Assembly (NCBI RefSeq): GCF_009796845.1
Contig: NZ_CP047025.1
Coordinates: 186,001 to 250,000, forward strand
Reading direction: 5' to 3'
From: Cobetia sp. L2A1
GTDB taxonomy: Bacteria; Pseudomonadota; Gammaproteobacteria; Pseudomonadales; Halomonadaceae
Length of the DNA: 64,000 bases
Part shown: in pieces, positions 58,186 to 64,000 of the stretch
Position numbering within the stretch: position 1 is the first letter of the stretch
How the letters are laid out: each line of letters begins with the position of its first letter
Position numbers and translations under genes: made by a program
The notes under the pieces: generated by a model
The model's input: the letters and a program-made list of their open reading frames with translations, nothing else
What the model was told of the DNA's origin: nothing
Database searches by the model: none

Positions 58186-59763
58186 ATGGCCGAGGCAGGT
58201 ACCGTATCGGGGGCCACCCACAATGACATGCCGACGCGCACGCAGCAGATAGGCTTCATTGCGGCGGTGTTCGGCATGTTCATGGCGATTCTGGATATTC
58301 AGATCGTCGCAAGCTCTCTCAACGAGATTCAGGCGGGTCTCTCGGCCAGCCCCGAGCAGGTCTCGTGGATCCAGACCAGCTATCTGATCGCCGAGATCGT
58401 GATGATCCCGCTGTCCGGCATGCTGGCGCGCATCTTCTCGACCCGCGTGGTGCTGACGGTCTCGGCGCTGGGCTTCACGGTGGCGAGTCTGGGCTGCGCG
58501 CTTTCGACCTCATTGGAAGCCTTGATCGTGCTGCGGGCGGTACAGGGCTTCATGGGCGGGGCGATGATTCCACTGACCCAGGCGGTCAGCTTCTCGATCT
58601 TCCCGCGCCGCAAGATGGGCAGCATTCAGGCAGTGATCGGACTGGTCGCGACCATGGCGCCCTCCATCGGGCCGACCGTGGGCGGCTATCTGACCGAGTA
58701 CTTCAGCTGGCACTGGCTGTTTCTGGCCAACCTGATCCCGGGCATCATCGTGGCCACGCTGGTATGGCGCAATCTGGATATCGATCAGGGCGATCGCGCT
58801 CTGCTCAAGCGTCTGGATACGCTGGGACTGTCACTGATGGCAATCTTCCTCGGCAGTCTGGAGTACGTGCTGGAGGAGGGGCCGGGTGACGACTGGTTCT
58901 CGGACACGGGCATCCTGCTGTGGACCATCGTCTGCGCGCTATCCTGCATCGGCTTCTTCTGGCGGGTGCTGACCACGGACAACCCCATCGTCGATCTGCG
59001 CGTGTTCAAGAATCGTAACTTTGCACTGGGTGCTCTGGTGGGCTTCTGGCTGGGTGTGGTGCTCTACGGGCTAGTCTATCTGGTGCCGCTGTTTCTCGGC
59101 ACCATCCGCGGCTTCTCGAGCCTGCAGATCGGTGAGGTCATGTTCGTGGCGGGTGTCGCGATGTTCCTGATGGCGCCGTTGTCCGGCAAGCTCTCCGATC
59201 TCATCGATCTGCGGCTGATGATGTTCATCGGTCTGGTGCTGACGGGGTTGGGGACGGGCATGAATGCGCATCTCACCTCGGGCTCCGGGTATGACGAGTT
59301 CTTCTGGCCGCAGGTCGTGCGTGGTGTTGGCCAGATTCTGGTACTACTGTCGGTCTCACGGCTGGCCATGGGGCTGCTGGCGCCGAAGGAGATCGGCAAC
59401 GCCAGTGGTCTGTTCAACGTGATGCGCAATCTGGGCGGCGCGGTGGGGCTGGCGTTGATCGATACCGTGCGTGACATGCGCGAGGACTATCACTGGAATC
59501 AGATGATCAGCTCCATTGATCTGGGCCAGCAGGCAGTGGTCGATCAGCTCTACAGTTATCAGCTGTCCTTCCAGAGTCTGGATGATGCCTGGCGCGCCGG
59601 CGTCGGGATGATCGCGCAGCGCATCAGCACCCAGGCTGAGGTACTGGCCTTTGACAACATCTTCCTGTGGCTGGGCGCGGTCTATGTCATCGGCAGCGTG
59701 GTGGCGTTTGCCTTCCGCAAGCCTGAAAGCGCAAAGGATGCAGAAGATGGTGGGGCGCACTAG
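58186..59763 (+). CDS. EmrB/QacA-type multidrug efflux transporter
   Basis: A 525-residue MFS drug-proton antiporter of the DHA2 group with about 14 membrane segments. Motif D1-like LDIQIVASSLNEIQ, SWIQTSYLIAEIVMIPLSG and motif C region GLVATMAPSIGPTVGGYLTE are present. It starts 2 nt after the adaptor gene, so the two are co-expressed as an EmrAB pair. Drug specificity cannot be read. Confidence 0.93.
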   Translation: MAEAGTVSGATHNDMPTRTQQIGFIAAVFGMFMAILDIQIVASSLNEIQAGLSASPEQVSWIQTSYLIAEIVMIPLSGMLARIFSTRVVLTVSALGFTVASLGCALSTSLEALIVLRAVQGFMGGAMIPLTQAVSFSIFPRRKMGSIQAVIGLVATMAPSIGPTVGGYLTEYFSWHWLFLANLIPGIIVATLVWRNLDIDQGDRALLKRLDTLGLSLMAIFLGSLEYVLEEGPGDDWFSDTGILLWTIVCALSCIGFFWRVLTTDNPIVDLRVFKNRNFALGALVGFWLGVVLYGLVYLVPLFLGTIRGFSSLQIGEVMFVAGVAMFLMAPLSGKLSDLIDLRLMMFIGLVLTGLGTGMNAHLTSGSGYDEFFWPQVVRGVGQILVLLSVSRLAMGLLAPKEIGNASGLFNVMRNLGGAVGLALIDTVRDMREDYHWNQMISSIDLGQQAVVDQLYSYQLSFQSLDDAWRAGVGMIAQRISTQAEVLAFDNIFLWLGAVYVIGSVVAFAFRKPESAKDAEDGGAH

Positions 59764-59827
59764 GTCGTGATTCATCAGGGCAGCCATCAGCTATCAGTCA
59801 TCCTCGTTCTCTGTGCCACAGACAAGA

Positions 59828-59849
59828 AGACCCGCCAATCGGCGGGTCT
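59828..59849. terminator. Terminator between emrB-type gene and ftrD
   Basis: A 9-bp GC-rich stem AGACCCGCC/GGCGGGTCT with an AATC loop, between convergent genes. Confidence 0.7.
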
Positions 59850-59902
59850 CTTGCGTTGTCACTGCTGATGTCCGGCTGAAGTGGCCAGTGGGAAACGCGG
59901 GC

Positions 59903-61348
59903 TTACCAGCCCCAGAACATCAGGTACCAGATGGCCAGTACCGGCAGACAGGCGACCGCGACACTGGCAGTCCCGATCACGCGGGCAGCGCTGCCTGCCA
60001 GCTGGCCGCTGTTCTGTTGCTCACCGGTGATGCGCCAGGCAAGACGCAGCCCCCACAGACACGCCAGTGCCAGCAGGGTGGCGCGCAGGTCATTGGCCCA
60101 CAGCAGGTTGATGCCATCACCGCGCAGCAGCGTCATGGTGGTGGAGGAAAGCCCGAGGAAGACGCCAAGTCCGCCCAGTGGAATCAGGCTCAACGAAAGA
60201 TGCCACATGCGCGAGAGCGTAGCCTTGCCGCCCATCAGCAGATTGCCCAGCAGCAGCGGCAGACTGGTAATGGCCCCCAGCAGACAGCCACCGGCCACGA
60301 TCCACAGCGTGATCAAGCCGCCATCGAGCAGGTTGAAGACATCGTTGTGCTCGGGGTAGTTGGTCAGAATCCACGCGGGCAGCGATGTCGTCAGCGCCCA
60401 CATCATGTCGTGCTCGATCAACCACACGGCCAGCTGCTGCTTGATGGCCACGAACCACGGGCTGGCGCTCCAGCTGAAGGCGCCGATGGCGATACCGAGC
60501 AGGCCGAACACCAGCACGGAATAGTGCGTGAACTGCACTGGCTGCGGCGGCTCGACCAGCTCGGCCCCCGGTGCGCGCCATTCCAGCTGCATGGCGTCCT
60601 TGTAGCCGCTGCAACGTCCGCAGGCATGACAATCGCCGGCACTGTCGAGTTGCTTGAGCGGAATCAACGGCGCGCAGTCCGGTGCGTGCGAACGAACGGC
60701 GTCACCGTTTCTCACGGCTTGATTGTGTGCTGCCCACTGGGCCTGATCAGTACGAAAGTGGGTCGGCGACAGGCGTGCCAATAGATTGAACACGCCATTG
60801 ACCGGACACAGCTGCCGACACCAGACACGGGTGCCCTTGCCGTAGATCAGTCCGACGATGATCGCCGCCACCGTCGATCCGCCCAGTACCATCAGCGCGC
60901 CAAGCGGATACTGATACACGCTGGCCAGCTGGCCGTAGAGCGTCGTGCCGAGAAAGGCCACGAAGGGCCAGCCGCCCCAGCGCATCCAGTTGGGGATAGG
61001 GCGGCCGAGGCCGATGCGGCTGGCGGCTTCGGTCAGCGTGCCTTCCGGGCAGAAGACGCCGCACCACACCCGCCCCATCAGCACCATGCTGATCAGCACG
61101 AAGGGCCACCACAGCCCCCAGAACACGAATTCGGCGAACACCGTCAGACTGGTCAGGATATGCGCCTGATAGTCTGGCAGTGGCAGCAGCGCGGGCACGA
61201 CCAGCAGAAAGGCATAGATCCCCACCACCAGCCATTGGATCAGCTGGATCAACCCACGGCGCTGCTGCATCGCCTGCCCGAAGCGCGCGATGCGCGTCGG
61301 GCGTGAAGTCATCGTGCCATTTGCTGTCTGAGTGCCGCAGTTGGCCAT
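59903..61348 (-). CDS. ftrD: Polyferredoxin-type membrane protein FtrD
   Basis: A 481-residue inner-membrane protein with about ten hydrophobic segments and NapH-like cysteine motifs: WCGVFCPEGT (near residue 95), WCRQLCPVNG (near 177) and CHACGRC (near 238). In FtrABCD systems this subunit is thought to accept electrons from the ferroxidase step or pass them onward. GAGGAG precedes the start. Last gene of ftrABCD. Confidence 0.88.
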   Translation of the reverse strand: MANCGTQTANGTMTSRPTRIARFGQAMQQRRGLIQLIQWLVVGIYAFLLVVPALLPLPDYQAHILTSLTVFAEFVFWGLWWPFVLISMVLMGRVWCGVFCPEGTLTEAASRIGLGRPIPNWMRWGGWPFVAFLGTTLYGQLASVYQYPLGALMVLGGSTVAAIIVGLIYGKGTRVWCRQLCPVNGVFNLLARLSPTHFRTDQAQWAAHNQAVRNGDAVRSHAPDCAPLIPLKQLDSAGDCHACGRCSGYKDAMQLEWRAPGAELVEPPQPVQFTHYSVLVFGLLGIAIGAFSWSASPWFVAIKQQLAVWLIEHDMMWALTTSLPAWILTNYPEHNDVFNLLDGGLITLWIVAGGCLLGAITSLPLLLGNLLMGGKATLSRMWHLSLSLIPLGGLGVFLGLSSTTMTLLRGDGINLLWANDLRATLLALACLWGLRLAWRITGEQQNSGQLAGSAARVIGTASVAVACLPVLAIWYLMFWGW

Positions 61349-61383
61349 GGATGCTTTCTCCTCGGAATTGGCTGCCTAGCGAC

Positions 61384-62244
61384 TTAGCTACGTGCCCGTG
61401 CGGCCAGCTGACTGCGCTGATCACTGCGTTCATTCTTGCGTTGGTTCTTCATCATGCTGATCACGACGACCCAGTAGAGAGCGTAGCCACCCACCATGGT
61501 GGCGGCAGGCCACGCGCGATAGCCGGCGAAGGTTGCCAACAGGCCACCCAGGCCGCTGCCGTCATCCAACAGCCAGCTGGAATCCCATAGCGGGTCCATG
61601 CCTGCCGGCAGATAGCCGAGGCCGATCAACTGCTCAAGACCCGACATCAACAGCGAGGCGGCCAGTAGCAGCAGCAGTATCTCGGTGACACGGAAGAACA
61701 ATTTCCAGGAGAACAGGCGCGACCCCAGCTGCAGTGCCATGAAGGTCGCTACGGCGAGTGCGAAGCCGATGCCGGCAGCCAGCGAGAAGCTGGCGATACC
61801 GCCGGATTGCAGGCTGGCGGCGCCCATGCCGTAGAGGAAGACGACCGTCTCGGCGCCTTCACGTGCCACGGCGATCGCGACCAGAATCGCCACGCCCCAG
61901 TAGCTGCCGGAGGAGACGGCATTCGCCAGTCCACTCTCCAGTTCTGCCTTCAGCGTGCGGCCCTTGGTACGCATCCATAGCACCATCTGGGTAATCAACA
62001 GGCAGGCGACCAGCACCAGGATGGCCTGGAAGACTTCCTGCGCGGTGCCGGTCAGCCACGTTTTGGCGCCCATCAGGGCAGCCCCCATCAGACCGGCGAG
62101 TACCAGACCGGCGACAACGCCACCCCACAGGTAGCGCAAGCCGGCGCGGGTACCGGACTGGACCAGCCAGGCATGCATGATGCCAACGACAAGAATGGCT
62201 TCGACGCTTTCGCGCCAGACGATAAACAGAACCTGATCAAACAT
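61384..62244 (-). CDS. ftrC: FTR1-family iron permease FtrC
   Basis: A 286-residue inner-membrane iron permease with seven or so hydrophobic segments. Two Glu-rich motifs of the family are seen: WRESVEAIL (near residue 10) and AREGAETVVFLYG (near 137), which bind iron for ferroxidation-coupled uptake. The ATG at 62244 gives the family start MFDQVLFIVWRE; the upstream frame is rejected. Third gene of the operon. Confidence 0.93.
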   Translation of the reverse strand: MFDQVLFIVWRESVEAILVVGIMHAWLVQSGTRAGLRYLWGGVVAGLVLAGLMGAALMGAKTWLTGTAQEVFQAILVLVACLLITQMVLWMRTKGRTLKAELESGLANAVSSGSYWGVAILVAIAVAREGAETVVFLYGMGAASLQSGGIASFSLAAGIGFALAVATFMALQLGSRLFSWKLFFRVTEILLLLLAASLLMSGLEQLIGLGYLPAGMDPLWDSSWLLDDGSGLGGLLATFAGYRAWPAATMVGGYALYWVVVISMMKNQRKNERSDQRSQLAARARS

Positions 62245-62367
62245 GGCGGGACTCTCGGGAGCAGCGTGCGGATGAAAGGAACCGCGAAGCAGTTCGCACA
62301 CGGACAGAGGGGAGATGGATTGCGCAGCGTTGCGGGACGTACGTGACAGCGGACATGAGGCTAGCCA

Positions 62368-62730
62368 TCAGTCCGTCGCCACGACCTGGCCACGTGCATC
62401 TGGCAGATGGAAATCATCGAAGTAGTCATAGCTTCCCGCGCGCAGTGGATGGATGACCACGAACGATTTCACGCCCGGTGCCAGCACCTTTTCCTTGCGC
62501 AGCGAGTTGCTCTCGAATTCGGCGGGCGTATTGCCTGAGTTGTGCAGCTGAATGATGAATTTCTCACCGGCCTTCACTTCCAGCACGCGCGGCGTCAGTG
62601 TGCCGTTCTTGAGCGTCAGATCATAGGAAGGCATGTCGGAGGCTGAGGCCATGCGTGGCAGCAGGGCGGCTGACAGGATGAGCAGCAGTACAGTAGATAA
62701 CCGGGCGTACAAGCGACGGGACAGACGCAT
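62368..62730 (-). CDS. ftrB: Cupredoxin-like periplasmic protein FtrB
   Basis: A 120-residue protein with a signal peptide (about 1-31) and a cupredoxin-type domain with VKAGEKFIIQLHNSGNTPAEFES (about 51-73), of the kind found with FTR1 permeases and EfeO. In Bordetella and Brucella relatives FtrB is needed for Fe(II) oxidation during uptake. Cysteine is absent from the mature part, so a classical type 1 copper site is not evident. The ATG at 62730 has GGAG upstream. Confidence 0.85.
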   Translation of the reverse strand: MRLSRRLYARLSTVLLLILSAALLPRMASASDMPSYDLTLKNGTLTPRVLEVKAGEKFIIQLHNSGNTPAEFESNSLRKEKVLAPGVKSFVVIHPLRAGSYDYFDDFHLPDARGQVVATD

Positions 62731-62854
62731 GGTGAGCTCCATGGCAGGGAGTGAGGAGCAAGATGCCATCAGCATGGAAAGCGGATTGGCAAAGCGACCA
62801 ATGGCCGCCACTAGGGCAGCCATTGAGCGCGGGCAACAGTAGGCGTGTCAGGGA

Positions 62855-63415
62855 TCAGTAGCCGCCTTTCTTGCCGATGCCAGCGTAGACGAAATCGTAG
62901 TCAGTCGTGATGGTCTCCGGCCATTCAGCGACACCGGTTTCCTTATCGATATGACGCGGCATGTCAGGGTGCTGAATGGCGAGGGTCAGGTGGTACTTGC
63001 CCGGGCCGTCCAGCTTGACGTTTTTGCCATAGTGAGTGCCATCGTTGGCGATCATCGGGACCAGATCACCCTCGATCGGCGTCTCGCTGCCCTTCTTGGT
63101 CAGGGTGTAATGGATGCTGAGATAGGGAATCCAATCGCCCGGTGCGAAGCCGTTGTCATTCTCCATCAGTGCGTGGATGTCAGCTTCCAGGTGAATATCG
63201 GCCTTGTTGGCCGGCAGCTTGCCCGCGGGTGCCATGACGACTGGCTGCAGATAAACGGCAGCGATTTCCATGCCGCCTTCCTTGGCCGGCGTACCGATGG
63301 GGTATTCCAGTGCCGATGCCTGACCTGCCACAAAGGGTGCTACCAGGCTCATGGCGAGCAAGGCAGGCTTGAGCGCACGAGACAGTGTGGTGGTGACAAT
63401 GTGACGTTGTGGCAT
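62855..63415 (-). CDS. ftrA: P19-type periplasmic iron-binding protein FtrA
   Basis: A 186-residue periplasmic protein with a signal peptide (to about residue 36, cleavage near GQASA-LE). The mature part matches the P19/Tpd family: EYPIGTPAKEGGMEIAAVYLQP, HLEADIHALMENDNGFAPGDWIPYL with metal-binding His and Glu, and the C-terminal DYDFVYAGIGKKGGY. It binds copper and Fe at a dimer interface in known homologues. First gene of ftrABCD; the ATG at 63415 is chosen over upstream TTG. Confidence 0.9.
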   Translation of the reverse strand: MPQRHIVTTTLSRALKPALLAMSLVAPFVAGQASALEYPIGTPAKEGGMEIAAVYLQPVVMAPAGKLPANKADIHLEADIHALMENDNGFAPGDWIPYLSIHYTLTKKGSETPIEGDLVPMIANDGTHYGKNVKLDGPGKYHLTLAIQHPDMPRHIDKETGVAEWPETITTDYDFVYAGIGKKGGY

Positions 63416-63459
63416 CAGTAGAAGCTCGCATGATTGGGGAAAGGTGGTCTCATTATCCT

Positions 63460-63478
63460 GATAAGCATAAATATAACC
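63460..63478 (-). promoter_or_regulatory. Weak Fur-box-like site upstream of ftrA
   Basis: GATAAGCATAAATATAACC agrees with the 19-bp Fur consensus at about 12 of 19 positions by eye, 45-63 nt before the ftrA start. Its AT-richness makes chance agreement possible. Confidence 0.35.
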
Positions 63479-63657
63479 ATTCTCATTAGTGCGCCGCGTG
63501 TGTTGCTTATCTTGCAACCTGGCGTTTTCCTATATGCGATAGGTCTCAATTATCAGATATCTTGTCGCTGCCGGTTTTCTCTGCCATGGGCTGTCTCGAC
63601 AAGCCGTCTAGAATGACCTTCTGGTCTGGTTCGCTACCATGCGGCATGCTGTATTCC

Positions 63658-64000
63658 ATGACGACTCTCCCTATGACTGACGCCCCCGCGATAGACCAGC
63701 CTGCTCTGCAAAGCGGATGCCGGATGTTGCATGAACGATTGCTGGCCCGTCAGCATCGAGCCTGCCTTTGGATCAGTGCGCCAATGGCCATGGCACAGTC
63801 ACGTGCCTTGGCGCTGTGTGATGCCTGGCCTGGTGATGCAAGCCCACCACTATGGCTGGGAGGTCGCGTCGTGGAGGGTGACACCCTCTCAAGCCGCTCA
63901 GCAGTCCGTTACCTCCCGATGGCCAAGGCGGCGACTCAGCTTGGCGGTGAGCAAACCTTGGTGATCTTCGATGCGGCAAGTGTCGATAGCGGCTTTGATC
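63658..64000 (+). CDS. tmcA: Probable tRNA(Met) cytidine acetyltransferase TmcA, N-terminus
   Basis: An open frame running off the right edge, about 114 residues visible. The pattern (RACLWISAP, LCDAWPGDASPPLWLGG, AATQLGGEQTLVIFDAASVDSGFD) resembles the N-terminal domain of TmcA, which acetylates cytidine 34 of elongator tRNA-Met: compare the family's conserved FDA-x(3)-GFD near this point. The helicase and GNAT domains would lie outside the window. The start is uncertain: ATGs at 63646, 63658 and 63673 share the frame and none has a clear binding site. Confidence 0.65.
   Translation, partial: MTTLPMTDAPAIDQPALQSGCRMLHERLLARQHRACLWISAPMAMAQSRALALCDAWPGDASPPLWLGGRVVEGDTLSSRSAVRYLPMAKAATQLGGEQTLVIFDAASVDSGFD

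Noticed and set aside
59813..60784. Plus-strand frame across ftrD
   Set aside because: Composition is Gln/Arg/His-rich with no domain; antisense to the well-supported ftrD.

Overview
The window is a chromosomal segment of a gamma-proteobacterium. The gene sets (anmK-tyrS next to an rRNA operon, thrB-DUF2782-polA, pilT-yggS-proC-yggT-metX), moderately high GC, an ectoine hydroxylase gene and the 16S sequence point to the Halomonadaceae. The 16S resembles Cobetia/Halomonas from memory only; no alignment was run.

Layout. 1-8.9 kb: metX (cut by the left edge), yggT, proC and yggS on the minus strand, diverging from pilT-pilU; then anmK and tyrS. 8.9-14.8 kb: a complete rRNA operon (tandem promoters, boxA, 16S, tRNA-Ile, tRNA-Ala, 23S, 5S, double terminator) with RNase III processing stems visible around 16S and 23S. 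14.8-35.3 kb: housekeeping genes: yaeR/gloA2-type VOC protein, hisC, an old-yellow-enzyme reductase, an NlpE-like lipoprotein, radA, DUF1415, a SulP permease, mnmH, a degenerate glutamine-amidotransferase-like protein, an alkyltransferase-like protein, DUF416, CHAD, hisBHAF, a PanZ-like protein, asmA, mutY, yggX. 35.3-36.0 kb: five tRNAs, including a duplicated Phe-Gln pair.

36.0-39.9 kb is the most unusual part. It holds a CsgG/HfaB-family outer-membrane lipoprotein, a secreted protein with three NAATSVGNN repeats, a small secreted acidic protein and a sigma-54 enhancer-binding regulator, all on the minus strand. The operon is preceded by a well-spaced sigma-54 promoter and clustered palindromes. 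I read this as a CsgG-dependent surface fibre or adhesin system under sigma-54 control.

40.3-49.2 kb: ectD-like, FAH-family hydrolase, speA, thrB, DUF2782 and polA. 49.2-49.95 kb: an AT-rich insert with one HEPN-like protein. 50.0-55.9 kb: a PAS/sigma-54 activator with a TRAP transporter (dctPQM) and a catalytically degenerate SDR-like protein; four copies of a GTCCGG-N4-CCGGAC palindrome flank the regulator and a sigma-54 promoter precedes dctP. 56.0-59.8 kb: a TetR regulator divergent from an EmrAB-type efflux pair. 59.9-63.4 kb: an ftrABCD ferrous-iron uptake operon on the minus strand. The right edge cuts a probable tmcA.
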